NCBI RefSeq assembly: GCF_958979055.1
Contig: NC_084898.1
Coordinates: 21,914,602-21,978,601 of the forward strand
DNA from: Alnus glutinosa
Lineage: Eukaryota; Streptophyta; Magnoliopsida; Fagales; Betulaceae
Direction: 5' to 3'
Length of the DNA: 64,000 nt
The stretch's first letter is position 1, and every line of letters begins with the position of its first letter. The position numbers and the translations under genes were made by a program. This document shows positions 1 through 12,029 of the stretch, in pieces. Below the pieces are notes generated by a model. The model did not search any database and was not told the DNA's origin. It was given only the letters and a program-made list of their open reading frames with translations.

Positions 1-302
1 CACGCCTCGCCGAAGCTTATGGGATAATCTTTAGGATGCATTGGGTCATTAAAAAGGCATTTAAGAAGATTTTTAACACTATAAAACGATTCTGTTCTCT
101 TTGCAAGTGTGCTTTCAATGCAACGATCAATATAACTCATATTCTCATCATCAAGTTGGAAAAGATGAAGCCTTGTTGGTAGTGCAGTAGGAGCGGGAGA
201 AAGAGAAGTTTTTTCTTTAGCATGCACTTCGAGTATCATGAGGATAATCAACTCCATCATCACAAACATAATAAATTTTATCATACTTTTCCCAGATATC
301 AT
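1..302 (-). CDS. Small secreted four-Cys protein, copy A (3' end beyond window)
   Basis: Read on the minus strand from an ATG at 302-300, the frame stays open to the window edge (100 codons plus two bases). The first 26 or so residues form a hydrophobic signal peptide with an MIKFIMFVMMELIIL core. A proline/threonine stretch (SPAPTALPTRLHLF) follows, then a region with single spaced cysteines (DRCIES, LLKCLF) and the block DPMHPKDYPISF. It is a clear paralogue of the complete gene at 10095-10499, and the homology continues through the upstream flank, so this is a segmental duplication. I do not recognise the family. A small secreted, possibly disulphide-bonded apoplastic protein is inference. 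The intact reading frame despite many substitutions argues that it is a gene rather than debris. Confidence 0.6.
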   Translation of the reverse strand, partial: MISGKSMIKFIMFVMMELIILMILEVHAKEKTSLSPAPTALPTRLHLFQLDDENMSYIDRCIESTLAKRTESFYSVKNLLKCLFNDPMHPKDYPISFGEA

Positions 303-1256
303 ATTTCTCTCACTTTAGAAGTTCTCTTAATTGGATGTTAATTCAGAAGCTATTTATTGAGATTAAAGCCTTGATCAATTAAAAAGATTGAGACTCTTGA
401 AAAACATACTTCTTATTATACATATATATGGGATTGTAGCTTTATGGAAATACAAAAATATTTTAGTAAAATAACTATTGGTTTAAGTAATGTCTTGGCT
501 AGGTGCATAAGGTTTTACAAGATTTTTTTACACAATTAGTATGTGACTCTTGGTAAAAGTCAACTATATTAAAAAAAAAAAAAAAGTCTTACATAAAAGA
601 ACATATGAAGACATATCATCATCCGAGCTGAAAGAAAATAAATAAAAAATAAAAAATAAAAGAAGAGCTATTATCTAATATTCATAGCATATTTATATCA
701 AAGCCTCGAGTTAATAGTATTTGGAAAGAAATTATTGGTTTAAAAGAAGCGGTAAGTATGCAATATTAGTGTGCATAGAGTCATCATATTATTCATGTAA
801 AGGGATTATAAATGGTGAATGTTACAAATATAAGTGACTTGTCAAAGTTGTCGCATCTATAATAAAATATAAGTAATAAAAGAACAAAATGAATCATTAC
901 ACTTATGAAGAGACATTTGGAAAAAGGAATCTACATTTGACACTAGAAAATATGTAAAGACAAAATTTAGTAGTAATAAAAAAGTTAGTTATGTAGAATA
1001 AATACCTTAACCTTTATTCATTTAAATTCCGAATGATCAAACATCGTGGGAACATTTTTTTTTCAATTGTTTTTTCTTTACATATACTAATAGTCGCTTT
1101 GCAATTTTTTTTTTAAAATAAAATAAAGATTGTTAATGAAAAGATTAACAATACAATGTTTGCCTCCATCATCAACTTGCTCCAAATTAACATATAAGAT
1201 ATATTAATTTTTCATTTATTTGGGATATGTGAATGGGTAGATCTTGTGTAATAAAA

Positions 1257-1418
1257 GAGTAATCTTATATACTGGACATGCATATCTACCAAAAGTTGAT
1301 GTGACGTGATCTTCAAATTAAAAAAACTCATTTTCATCCACCAAATGCTGTGGGGGACCACACTACATTAGCTTTGATGGATGAAAGGTAGATATTTGTC
1401 TGGTATATAGGATTACTC
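1257..1418. mobile_element. MITE with GAGTAATC termini
   Basis: Terminal inverted repeats of about 30 bp: the left end begins GAGTAATCTTATATACTGG and the right end, read inverted, begins GAGTAATCCTATATACCAG. No coding capacity. Copies sit at the same place in the array units (from about 12473, 15706 and 18984), so this insertion predates the duplication. Confidence 0.65.
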
Positions 1419-2249
1419 ATGCTAAAATGGTGTGATGCTTACACAGGTAGATTTTCTCGAACTAAATATTATTGAGAGTAAGGTTTATTCAAGAATAGTA
1501 TTTTTTCAGTACAAGACACTCAAAGAAAAAGCTTTTATAACAATAGAAATTTTAGCGACCCAAAAAATGTTGTAGGAAAAAGTCTGCATTAGTAATGGAA
1601 AAAATGACTTGTTGATTGTATTTAAAAGGATTTTAATGAAAATAAATGCTACCCACACTCCAAATACACATTTCCTAACGTGGCAGTAAGAATTACTATT
1701 GAATTCAAATTTCAATAGTGATTAATCTAAAATGCAATGGTGATTTTAATTGTCATGTTAGAGAGTTTATGATATAATTCAAAGACCGACAATAGTTTCA
1801 TTGCTAGTACAAACTATGTGTCGAAAATATTGCTAGTCGATAGTATTTATCTTGATATATTTATATTTATAGGATAGATAGGTTACAAATCTAGCAAAGG
1901 CCCTGAATTAGACCGCGTAAATTTTGTCTGCGATTTTTGTTTTAAAGGCCACAATAGGTTGTTGTCTCTAATACTAATTAGTCCTTCAATTTTAAGAATG
2001 ACATCGAAAACAGCATCATTGCTCCTTAATTACATCAAATTCTAGAATCGTGTATTACGAGATTGATCCCATGAGGATTGACTTAAGTATATCAAATTCT
2101 AGAATTATTACTTAACTATTTCAACCAAAAAAAATGGGGTGGTCTTGTGACTGAAAGAAAAATTAAATTGCTGAAACATAGATTAAAATTTGGTTATTGG
2201 TAACACTAAGGCTTACAATTTACACTAATCATCACAAATCAAAGTTTCC

Positions 2250-2420
2250 AGTAGGCCTGTACAAGCAATTACGGTTAGCGGTTATTGGCTCTAACCATTA
2301 ACCACAACTGCCTAAGGTAGTTATTAGATTTTAATAACCGCAACCGCTCCACTTAGGCAATTAGCGGTTATCAGTTATTAAAACCCATAACCGGAGGTTG
2401 ATTAACCCTTTTGTTATATT
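2250..2420. mobile_element. Fold-back element fragment (GGTTATTGGC type)
   Basis: GCGGTTATTGGCTCTAACC and an inverted ATTAGCGGTTATCAG / CCATAACC half face each other across about 60 bp. Related half-copies lie near 13890-13980, 17085-17165 and 21110-21185 plus 21470-21520. Ends not resolved. Confidence 0.45.
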
Positions 2421-2516
2421 GGCTTTTGGGCATTCCTTAGCCTCTTTTTTGTTATTATTGTAAATGATTTTGGACTTTTTAAAATAATAAGGATTGATGC
2501 ATTAATAATGATTTAA

Positions 2517-2997
2517 TATCTATAAAACTTAAGGGCTTTATGGTAAATCTTCTCCATGTAAATCCAATGAAATTGTATCATGTGTATTAAAAATCATGTC
2601 ATCATGCCACATTTGTCCATAAATATTTTTTCTTTAAAAGAAAAAACAATTTTTTTTAAAAGAAAAAAAAAAATTGTGGAGGGGGTGGCTTCAACCCCGT
2701 CAACCAACCCACTACCACTCTCTGATGGGGGTGGAGGGAGGTAGAGCCACTCCATCCACCCCTACAAGGGAGTGGCTAGTCTAGGGCTAGCAATTTGTGT
2801 TGGCGTGTCGGGTCCACCAACTCTTCAACCTGTTAAGGCTTAACATTGACATGACCTGTTTGATAAACATGTTGTGTTGGGTTGACCCGATAAGACTCGA
2901 CCCACATAACCCATTTAATAAACAGGTCTTGTTGGATTGACTCAAACACAACTTATTTAACTTGTTATTTGAAAACCAACTCAAATACATGAACCAT
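2517..2997. other. Non-genic: GGGTGGC-rich element remnant and truncated hAT-like piece
   Basis: 2684-2775 is G/C-rich with GGGGGTGGCTTCAACC-type motifs, like the interiors of the long-TIR elements elsewhere in the window. 2785-2990 starts GGGCTAGCAATTTGTGTTGG and resembles the left end of the delimited element at 58961-59327. The short ORF across it is not a gene. Confidence 0.45.
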
Positions 2998-3620
2998 GAT
3001 GAGTGCCAAAAAGTGTATATTTGGACTCCTTAATTTACATTAGTTAAACCTTTAGCTTTATTACTTTCTGATGTTTTGTTTAGTTTTGGTGATTTTACGT
3101 TTTTGCAGGACATAAAGAGAAAAATGGTTATTTTCAAGTGAAAATGCATAAAAGCTGGAGATTTGGAATTGCTGTGAAGTTGATCGATCGAATCTCAAGT
3201 TCGATCGATCGAAATTTTCCTGATGTCGATCGATCGATTATAAAATCGATCGATCGAATTTATGCGGAGCTAGAATTTTAGAAACCCTAGCTAACTCTAT
3301 AAATACCGTTCTTTTCTCATTTTTAGAAGAAGAGCCGCGGAGGAGGCCGCTTAGAAGTGTCCTAGGGGCCGATTTCACTGTATCTTAGGGTTTTTGGGTC
3401 GATTTTGACCTAGAACTTCAATCTTTTGTAAGTTTATTCGTTTTTAATGCATTCTTGTAGTTTATTTATGCTTTCTTTGTTCATGTCTAGCTAATACTTT
3501 CATCTAGGGTTGAGGATGAAACCTCACCAGTGAATAGAAAACTGAGTTTCATGCTTGTTTATGCTATTTGAGTTTATGGGCTTGATTTCTCATTGTTCTA
3601 TTTCGGTTTTAATTGTTGAG
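2998..3620 (+). mobile_element. LTR-like fragment with GATCGATCG repeats, broken by the LINE
   Basis: Begins near TGATGAGTGCCAAAAAG and carries four GATCGATCGA-type motifs between 3180 and 3262, a TATA-like CTCTATAAATACC at about 3295 and then leader-like sequence. No ORF. Promoter-like structure with no coding potential suggests a retrotransposon LTR. It stops where the LINE poly(A) tract (read as T) begins, so the LINE probably inserted into it. The other half was not found beyond 8035, so the call is tentative. Confidence 0.4.
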
Positions 3621-3722
3621 ATTTTTTTTTTTTTTTGAAAGTAGATTAGCCTTCATTATAAATTAGCAATTTAAGCATAGATTTCTACATGGTTAAGACC
3701 AGTAATACAGTGAGGGAATTCC

Positions 3723-6700
3723 TTAAGAAAAAACCCGTTCCTCACTAAGAATAAGGGCTTCCTTTGCAAGCCTATGGGCTTCCCCATTAGCCATTCACCG
3801 GATATGAGAAACCTTCCACTGTAAGAGACCACTTAAGACCCCACGAGCCTCCTCAATAATATGGCCATATTTGCTCAAATTACAGCCATCCTTTCGTAGG
3901 GCCTGCACTACCTGGAGGGCATCTCCTTCCAGCTCCACTCGTTGATACCCCAAATCCCTAAAGAAGAAAACGGCTCGCCAACTTGCAGTGGCTTCAGCAG
4001 TAACTGGATCAGTAATATAATCTCTTGGAGTTGACAAGGTAGCCAGGACCTTCCCCTCGAAATTTCGAATAATCGCTCCAATACCCATCTTCCATTTTTC
4101 TTTGTCCACAGTCGCATCCCAATTGACCTTTACAAACCCTTCCAATGGACCTTGCCAACTCAGATGTGGGATAGGGATGACATCTGGGCGAGTCCTTTGC
4201 CTAGAGTTAGCACTACGATAAGCCTCAAGTGAGTTCAAAGCTTTACTAACGAGAAGGGTAGGATGGCTGAAAATTCTCCCATGGGCTACCCCATTACGGC
4301 GTAACCACAAGTTTCGTGCAACCACCGCTATAAACTCCATGTCATTAGGCTCCATATCTCGTTGGAGGGTCTCTATAATGGCCACAAAGTCCTCATGCTC
4401 TATACTTCTTTTTTGGATATTTCATCCACATAAGCTCCATACATCCTTAGCAGTCCCACACCCCCATAAAATATGATCAGTAGTCTTAGCCACAAGCCCA
4501 CCAAGAGGGCAAAGAGGATTTTTCGTGATTTTCCTTCTGAATAGATTTGCTTTAGTTGGAATAGCATTTATGCCCTTCACATAAACACCTTTATAGTATG
4601 AGGCACTTGCATTTTCCAGAGACACTTCCATAGCAAACAGTGTTGACACATACTTGAGCATTCACCTTTTGCCAAGGCTATCCTGTTCATTCGTAGATGG
4701 TATGCACTACGAACTGAGAAGTCCCCATTAACTGTTGCAGTCCATATCTGTCTGTCACTACAACTATTCGATCCTAGAGGAATTTAACAAATAATGCCAG
4801 CATTAAGCCTACCAACCAAAGAACTTACCAGAGAGGTATTCCATGCATTGGTATCCTGATCAATAAGTCCTTCAACGTATGCCTCCGCATGTAGCCCTTG
4901 TCTTGGAAAAACGCAATGCGCAATATGTTGGAGAAGCCATTGATCCTTCCATATTCTAATATGTCGCCCATTTCCAACTTGCCATTTTAGCCCCTCCGAA
5001 AGTAGATCTTGATCCGACCAAATACTTCTCCATATGTATGATGGTCGCCAACCCAATGGAGCATCAAGGATAGATTCAGAAGGAAAATACTTAGCTTTTA
5101 TAATTCTTGCCGACAAGGACTCAGGGTTCTTTAAGATTCTCCAACATTGTTTGGCGAGTAGCACTTTGTTGAAGCTTTCCAAGTCACGAAAGCCCATACC
5201 TTCTTGTTGTTTTGATCTACCCATTCTCTCATATTTCATCCAGTTTACCTTCGTCTCCTTCTCATGGTGACCCCACCAATACCGATGCATCATTGCATTC
5301 ATTTCTCGAAGTAAAGTCTTTGGGAGTAAAAATATGCTCATAGTGTAAGTTGGAATAGCTTGGGCCATAGACTTCGATAGAACTTCTTTACTAGCTTGTG
5401 AGAGGAATCTATTCTTCCAGTTGCTCATCCGAGCCCAGATACGATCTTAAAGAGCCATAAAATTTTGCCTTCGCAAAGCTCCACCATCGCCGGCAACCCC
5501 AAATATTTTTCAAAGCACTGAGTTGCCTTCAACCCAGAAACTGAGAGAATTTGACTTGTGATCTCTGTCTTCGTATTTAGGCTAAAGAAAATGGAGGTTT
5601 TCTCTTTATTCAACCGTTGTCCTAAAGCTTTCTCATAAGTGTCTAATATATGCGGGAGATGAGACCATTCCAACAAACTTGCCTTACAGAATACAAGACT
5701 GTCATCTACAAAACATAGATGGTATAGGCACTCCTGTGAGACTACCCATCCTTTCAGCCTTTTGCAACATAGAACTCAAAGCCTCAGCATAAAGAATGAA
5801 TAAATAAGGGGAAAGATAGTCACCTTGACGGATACCACGAGTCTGAGTGATTCTTTCATGCGGTTCCCCATTGATTAAAATGGAGTATGAAACGGAATTG
5901 ATACACTTCATGATTAACTGAGTCCATTGTCTCCCAAAGCCCAATCTCCTCATCACCTCTATAACAAAGGCCCACTCAATTCGATCATAGGCTTTGCTCA
6001 TATCTAGTTTCAAAGCCATAAAGCTGCGTTTCCCTTTAATGTTATTCATAGTATGTAGGGTCTCATAAGCAACTATAATATTATCAGTTATAAGCCTACC
6101 CGGAATGATGGCACTTTGATTAGGAGAGATAATAAGTGGTAGAACTTTCTTCAGCCTATTTCCCAGGACTTTAGACACTATCTTGTAGATCACATTACAT
6201 AAACTAATAGGTCTAAAGTTTGTTACTTTAGTTGGAGTACTAAATTTCGTATCATTGATTAGGAATGAGCACTATATTCGAATCATTGATTACCTCTAAA
6301 GAATTACCTAAATTTAAGCAGAAAAGGACAGCTTCCCCTACCTCTGTTCCAATCAAAGGCCAATATTTCTGATAAAAGCAAGGGGCAAACCCATTCAAGC
6401 CTAGAGACTTGAGGGGTGACATCTGCGAGATGGCCATGCATACTTCCTCCATAGTGAAGTCCCTAAAAAGCTGTTCATTCATTTCCCCTGTAACTCTCTC
6501 CTCCAAACCTTCAAGGCAATCATCCATACATGACAAGCCAGAAGACGAAAATAGGGACTGATAATACTCCATAAAAGCTCTACTAACATCTGTTGGGTTT
6601 GTACAAGTTTCCATTAGCATCCACCACCTCACTGATATGATTTGATTTCTTCCTCTGGTTGGCATACATATGGAAGAACTCTGTATTACGGTCTCTTGAT

Positions 6701-7766
6701 TGAAACCAATGTACTTTCGCCCTTTGCTTCCACCTTAGTTCTTCTCTCTCTAACCTGTCATCAATAGCTGATTGGTATCCCTTTATGTCACTCACTGTTT
6801 CAAGCTCAGTACTTTCTTGCAACTTCTCAATCCACTTTGTCTTTTTTTTAACCTAGACCAATGTCGCTCTGGCTCTTCTTCTTCTGCTCCATTTCACTAA
6901 CTCTTGCTTGCATTGCTCAAGCTCCAAGGACGATATCTAAATTATCCCCTACATTTCTATTGTTTCCCCAGGTTGTAGCAATAGTTGCTGAACAATCATC
7001 ATTTACCATCCAGCTAGCCTCTAATTTGAAGTTCTGAGTGCTCCACTTATTGTCCTCCAATCTGCCCCCATAATTAAGAGATAGCGGGGCAATGATCAGA
7101 GCTTCTAGATGCCAAGACAAAAGTGTCGGTTTCCCCAAAAAATTCACACCATTCGGGATTTACTACCACTCGATCAAGCCTTTCTTTCGTAAAATACTCA
7201 TCCTCCCTATTATTACATCAGGTAAATTTTGAGCCAATGAAGCCCAAGTCACTTAGTTGGCATGTCTCCAAAACATTTCTAAAAGCTTCCATTTGTCTGG
7301 CAGGTCGTAGCGCCGCACCAACTTTTTCAGCTTGGTCAATGATCTCATTAAAGTCCCTAATACATACCCAAGGAATTGGGGCCAGTTGTTGAGGATGTCG
7401 CAAGAGATTCCATCCCTCTTCCCTTCGTGCTGTTTCTGGGTTTCCACAGAACCTAGTTAATTTCCATAGAAAACTCGCACACGGCTCCTTAACAACCGCA
7501 ATAATATGTCTCTTAGAATAATTCTGAATCTACAAAGTAACCTCATTCCTCCAAAACAGAGCCAAACCACCATTTTGACCTACACAATCCACCACAAATA
7601 CATAATCAAATCTAAATTTTCCACGTAAAAATGAAATTTTATCGCTCCAGAGTTTTGTTTCCATGAGAAATAAAATACTGGGTCTCTTATCCTTCACCAT
7701 TTGGCAAAGATTACAAATTGTGCGAGGGTTACTGAGCCTCCGACAATTCCAACTTATAAGATTCAT
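3723..7766 (-). pseudogene. LINE ORF2 (endonuclease, reverse transcriptase, zinc finger, RNase H), frameshifted
   Basis: It starts with MNLISWNCRRLSNPRT (7766), the usual endonuclease opening. A PWVCIRDFNEI block near 7340-7360 has Arg where GDFNEI is normal, and DLGFIGSKFT follows. RT motifs run from about 6665 to 5425: YKIVSKVLGNRLKK, PNQSAIIPGRLITDN, MALKLDMSKAYDRIEW, RGIRQGDYLSPYLFILYAEA. The catalytic FVDDS at about 5700-5720 is reached only after a frameshift. 5428-4784 and 4661-4422 hold the WWGHHEKE and zf-RVT (LCPLGG...DHILWGCG) parts. RNase H is at 4385-3795 (KVNWDATVDKE, AEATASWRA, LEGDALQVV), with an in-frame TGA before the last MANGEAHRLAKEA block. There are at least five frameshifts or stops, so it is inactive. 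Confidence 0.88.
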
Positions 7767-8032
7767 AATGGCGGCGGGACTGGGATCCAGTCTCTGCCAA
7801 GATGTCTACCAAACCATGCAGCTGCACCTACTGTGTTAGCAGGAGATTCCATGCATTCTACCCTCCTCTGTTTAGTATTGTCAGTCTCACCTCCATTCCC
7901 AGAGCTCTTTAGTTGACACTGTTTGGCCCTTCTCTTCCAGCTTTTGAGACTGACTAGTTGCATTTTATCTTCATACCCTATGGCCTCCATACCTCCCGGT
8001 GGCCTCCATACCTCTCGGGACCTCATCTTCAA
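7763..8032 (-). pseudogene. LINE ORF1 C-terminal tail
   Basis: About 89 codons ending just past the ORF2 start, a four-base overlap. It contains a basic KSWKRRAKQCQ segment near the middle, as at the ends of plant LINE ORF1 (gag-like RNA-binding) proteins. The CCHC and upstream RRM-like parts are absent. Confidence 0.55.
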
Positions 8033-8099
8033 AATTTTTACCTAGGTTTGCAATTTCGTCCACCATGATGTCATCATCTATTAATGTTAATTTTACTAT

Positions 8100-8900
8100 A
8101 GGGTCACTCCCTAGTGTGTTTGGGTATTGAATTTTTTAAATAAGAATTGAATTTTTATTCTCTTTACAAATTTCGAGGCAAAAAGATGTGTTTGGGTGTT
8201 GAATTTTTAAATTGAAAAATATTATTTTTTAATAGTAGAAAATGATTGAAAGTTTAAAAAGTTGTGTATAATGATTGGTATTGTGAAAAGTTGTGTAGAA
8301 TAATAATTTAAATAATAATTATTTATTATATATTGATTGTTTAATTAAAAAATAAATAAATAATTTTTTTTTTCAAAATAAAAAATAAAAAATAAAATTT
8401 TTTTAAAAAAAGAAGCAAATGGGTGGCTGCCATAGGTGACCGAGGGTGGCCCACGGCCACCCCCAATGGTCGGGGGAGGCCACGCAGCCACCCCCCAGTG
8501 CTCGCGGCCACCCCCAAGGGTCGGGGGTGGCGCACGGCCACCCCTGGCCACCTTTGGGGGAGGCTCACGGCCACCTCCGGCCACCTCTGGGGTGGCGCGT
8601 GGCTACCCCCAGGATCTTAGGGTGGCCGCGTATTAAAAGGCACAAAAACATGAGATGCCGATATTGTAAATTTTTAAACTTTGAATCTATGATTGCAAAA
8701 TCTCTTATACTTCGAGGATGTGTAAGTGAAGTTTCCCTTATTTATCTTTTTCGTTTATGTTTTTAGAATACTTCAAATTGCTTTTTACAAAAAAAAATTC
8801 AATCTCTCAAGTGTAAAAATTACCTTTATGAACCCCACATAAAATACTTTTATGGCCTAACTGAAAACAATTCTCAATTTTCACTTTTCAAAATCTCTAA
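8100..8900. mobile_element. Non-autonomous element remnant with GGGTGGCC-rich core
   Basis: 8425-8635 is a GC-rich run of GGCCACCCC/GGGGTGGC variants in otherwise AT-rich DNA, flanked by A/T-rich arms (8220-8420 and 8760-8900). Composition and core match the long-TIR elements at 11092, 14349, 17560 and 57741. Termini are not clear; GTGTGTTTGGGTATTGAA at 8120 may be one end. ORFs on both strands here are composition artefacts. Confidence 0.45.
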
Positions 8901-10094
8901 CAAAAAAATACCTTTCAAAAAATTTAATTCTTTTTTTTTTTTTTGTTGATAAAAGCTGAAGAATCTGCCATGCGTGTGTATGTATATATATTATAAAATG
9001 ATGAACATGGGTGTCAATATCCAAATTACTTAATCTCCACTGTCTAAACAAGAATTAAAAAAAAAATTAACATATTTCCAATCAACCCACATATAGTCTA
9101 ATAACATAAACTACTCAAGAATAATACAATCTTGGGGTCGGTTGACCAAAATTCAAACACAAAATCAAGTAAAAGTATCTCTACATCTTTATTTTTATAA
9201 CTCAAGAGAGACATAAATAAAAGGAGCAAGAAAGCTAAGAGTTGTTATCTATGCCATCCAACTATTCAAAATCTTGTTCACCGACCTATAATGCCACGCA
9301 TCTTAGACACCCTGAAACCATCAATACAAATTCAATAAGTGAGACAAGCTTGGTGCATATGTATTAGATAACAAGGGGAATGGGCAAAAAGTCGTAACAT
9401 AGTAGAGAATAAAAAAAATGAACAATTACACTTGACCTCCTAAACTGACATCTCTTTCACAAAGACACCTTCAAAATTTAATTTTTGACATTTGACCAAT
9501 TCAAAACTAAAATTGTTTGCTAGTTACACCCTCTTTTAGGTTGTAATCATTAAAGTGGATAGAAAGTTCAGCACTTGATGGGCACGTGCGAAATTTTAAG
9601 TTGAAATACTCAAATTTTGCTTTTGCCAAAAAAAGAAAAATGAAAAGATAGGTAAAGGTCATACAAGAGTAATTTTGGTATTTTGTTTCTGTAAAAAAAT
9701 TTCTAGTGCCAATCACAAGTGCAACTTTTCATACACTTTAATACAAAATTCTATCGGAGCATGTAAATTTCAATGAAACGTAGTTTGAATGAGCTAAGTA
9801 GCATAAATGATAATTTGGTATTTTTGCCAAAAAAAAAAAAATGCTAGTTTAAGGAGATTAAATATATTTTCCTGAAGAAAAAAAAAAAAAAACTAATAAT
9901 GAACCATCTATTGCTATCCTAGAAATGTACAAAAATGATAAAGTATTAATTTACAATATATGTGAAAAAAAAAAATCCCATATATTATGGAACATCTTCT
10001 TCATAAGTTGTGTATTATCCGTGAAAAGAAAGCTAGAGAAGTAGTTGAAAACCTCTTACCAAACTCGAAGCTCACTGATTGTAGATATAGATCT
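8901..10094. other. AT-rich non-genic stretch
   Basis: No credible gene, RNA or delimited element seen. It has several A tracts and short T-rich segments, and lies directly 3' of the secreted-protein gene (minus), so its last few hundred bases include that gene's 3' region. Confidence 0.5.
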
Positions 10095-10499
10095 TTAATG
10101 CTTCTTCAGTTTTGCTCTATAGCGATCTGCTATACAATATGCATGATTGATGGCAAGAAATTTCTCTGTCAAAATACAATAACGAAGGAACCTCATCCAC
10201 GCCTCAAAAAAGCTTATTGGATAATCTTTAGGATGCATCGGGTCCTCAAAAAGGCATTCAAGAAGATGTTTAGCAATATAAAAAGATTGTGTGCTCTTTG
10301 CAAGTGTGCTTTCAATGCAACGTTCAATATAACTCATATCGTCATTATCAAGTTGGAAAAGATGAAGCCTGGTTGGTAGCGCAGTGGGAGCGGGAGAAAG
10401 AGAAGTATTTTCATGAGCATGCACTTTGAATATCACGAGGATAATCAACTCCATCATCACGAACATAATAAATTTTATCATACTTTTCCTAAACATCAT
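10095..10499 (-). CDS. Small secreted four-Cys protein, copy B (complete, 134 aa)
   Basis: Single-exon ORF on the minus strand. The first ATG (10499) opens MMFRKSMIKFIMFVMMELII, a signal peptide with a likely end near VHAH (residue 29). Then comes a Pro/Thr linker (SPAPTALPTRLHLFQL) and a helical-looking region with four single cysteines at IERC, LLEC, RYC and AYC, ending in basic RYRAKLKKH. The invariant DPMHPKDYPISF block is shared with copy A. About 35 bases upstream of the ATG, AATAAATAG on the minus strand could be a TATA element, and it is conserved in copy A. I do not recognise the family: the cysteine spacing does not fit defensin, LTP or ECA1 patterns I know. Secretion is well supported; function is unknown. 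An ORF on the opposite strand (9987-10379) is its shadow. Confidence 0.6.
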   Translation of the reverse strand: MMFRKSMIKFIMFVMMELIILVIFKVHAHENTSLSPAPTALPTRLHLFQLDNDDMSYIERCIESTLAKSTQSFYIAKHLLECLFEDPMHPKDYPISFFEAWMRFLRYCILTEKFLAINHAYCIADRYRAKLKKH

Positions 10500-10760
10500 A
10501 TTTCTCTCACTTTAAAAGTTCTCTTAATCGAATGTTAATACAAAAGCTATTTATTGAGATTAAAGCCTTGAACCATTATAAGAATTAAATAGATTGAGAC
10601 CATTGAAAAACATACTTCTTATTCAAAAAAAATTATTTTTTTTTTCTTTTAGGAATTGTAGCTTTATAGAAATACGAAAATATTTTAGTAAAAATAACTC
10701 TTGGTTCAAGTAATGTCTTTAGCTAAGAGCATAAGGTTTTAGAAGAGTTTTTTACACAAT
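10500..10760. promoter_or_regulatory. Upstream region of secreted-protein gene B
   Basis: Contains the shared AATAAATAG TATA-like motif (minus, near 10540) and AT-rich sequence. It is collinear with 303-525 upstream of copy A, so both copies kept the same proximal promoter. Confidence 0.35.
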
Positions 10761-11091
10761 TAGTATGTGACTCTTGGTAAAAGTCAACTATATTAAAAAA
10801 AACAAAAAAAAAAAAACTTACATAAAAGAACATGTGAAGAGGTATCATCATCTAAGTTCAAAGTAAATAAAAAATAACATAAGAGCTATTATCTAATATT
10901 CACGACATATTAGATCAAAGCCTTTCGTTAATTGTATTTGGAAATGAATTATTGGTTTAAAAGAAGTGATATGTATGCAATATTGGAGTGCATAGAATCA
11001 TCATACTATTCATTTATGTAAAAGGATTATAAATGGTGAATGTTAAAAATTGAAGTGACTTGTCAAAGTGTCGCATCTATAATAAAATGTA

Positions 11092-12029
11092 GGATTAAAT
11101 ATGTTTTTACCCCCTGTGGTTTAACTCCTTTATTTTTACCCCCTATGGTTCATTTCCTATTGCAGATAGTACCTTGGTTTTGGCAAAAGACAAGTTTGGT
11201 ACCCCGTCCAAATTTATGTCCAAAAACTAACGATAGTCGACATCAGTGCTACTAAACAACCTTTAAAAGTCGACACCTGTCACAGATGCCACATAGCCCT
11301 CTCAGCTGTTGGTATCATGTACATGCCACATTAGTGCCATGTCATATTTTTTTTCAAAAAAATTAAAAGCTTTAATTTTTTTTATTTTCAAAAAAAAAAA
11401 AAAACAAAAAACAAAAGAAGGGGTGACTGAGCCACCCCCTTGGCCGGTCTGGGAGTGACTGAACCACCCCCATGGCCCTTAGGGGTGGCCCAAACCCCCC
11501 TAAGCCACCCTTTTTCTTTTTCTTTTTGCTCTTTGGCCCTTGGTGGTGGTTCTCATGGGCCATGGGGGTGGTTTGGCCACCTCTAAGGGCCAAACCCCCC
11601 TAAACCACCCCCCTTTTTTTTGCTCTTTGGCCCTTGAGGGTGGCCAAACCACCCCCATGGGCCACAAGGGTGGTTCGGCCACCCCTAGACCGACCGAGGG
11701 CCCACCCTTCCTTTTGTTTTTTTTTTCAATTTTTTTTGTTTTAATTTTTTAAAGCTTTTTTAAAAAAATTAATATATATATATATATGGCACTGGTGTGG
11801 CATGTACACATCATATCCACAGTTGAGAGGGCAAACTTATGTGGCATCCAGGACATATGTCAACTTTTAAATTATGTTTAGTGGCACTGACGTAGACTAT
11901 CGTTAGTTTTTTTACGGAGGTATCATTTCCGTCTTTTATTAAAATCAAGATACTATCTGCGATACGAAATGAATCATAGAGGGCAAAAAATAAAGAAGTT
12001 AAACCACATGTGTGGAACATATTTAACCC
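11092..12029. mobile_element. Mutator-like non-autonomous element, array copy B
   Basis: Long terminal inverted repeats (about 250 bp) begin GGATTAAAT and end ATTTAACCC, flanked by the 9-bp duplication TAAAATGTA (11083-11091) / TAAAATATA (12030-12038). The empty site in flank A is TAAAATATA. 9-bp duplications with TIRs over 100 bp are the hallmark of MULEs. The core (11424-11708) is GGGTGGCC-rich and has no gene. Confidence 0.82.

Larger units (their letters stand above)
303..2516. repeat. Duplicated flank A (pre-insertion version of the 10.7-21.6 kb array)
   Basis: No gene seen. This stretch is collinear with the units of the array at 10761-21229 and with 21480-21640, but lacks the two insertions those copies carry. 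The Mutator-like element site reads as an uninterrupted TAAAATATA near 862, and the solo LTR site as an uninterrupted TGTATTTAAAAGG near 1617. It therefore serves as the empty-site reference that delimits both elements. It contains its own MITE (1257-1418). Confidence 0.7.
3621..8035 (-). mobile_element. Plant L1-type LINE, nearly full ORF2, decayed
   Basis: Minus-strand order is ORF1 tail, APE-type endonuclease, reverse transcriptase, zinc-finger (zf-RVT) region, RNase H, then a poly(A) tail seen as the T tract at 3622-3637. This is the normal layout of plant L1 LINEs that carry a C-terminal RNase H. No target-site duplication was found, so the 5' end is set by the last recognisable ORF1 codons. 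Confidence 0.85.

Noticed and set aside
3180-3262. Regulatory operator cluster from GATCGATCG motifs
   Set aside because: Spacing is irregular and the context is LTR-like; no gene downstream uses it.
8341-8766. Overlapping ORFs on both strands over the GC-rich block
   Set aside because: Pro/Gly/Arg-rich readings of a GGGTGGCC low-complexity array; open in several frames by composition only.
9987-10379. 130-codon plus-strand ORF
   Set aside because: Antisense to the signal-peptide-bearing gene at 10095-10499, which has a conserved paralogue; the plus frame is not conserved in copy A.
11372-11752. ORFs inside the Mutator-like element (also 14614-15015, 17815-18385)
   Set aside because: Same composition artefact as other GGGTGGCC cores, no domain, both strands open.
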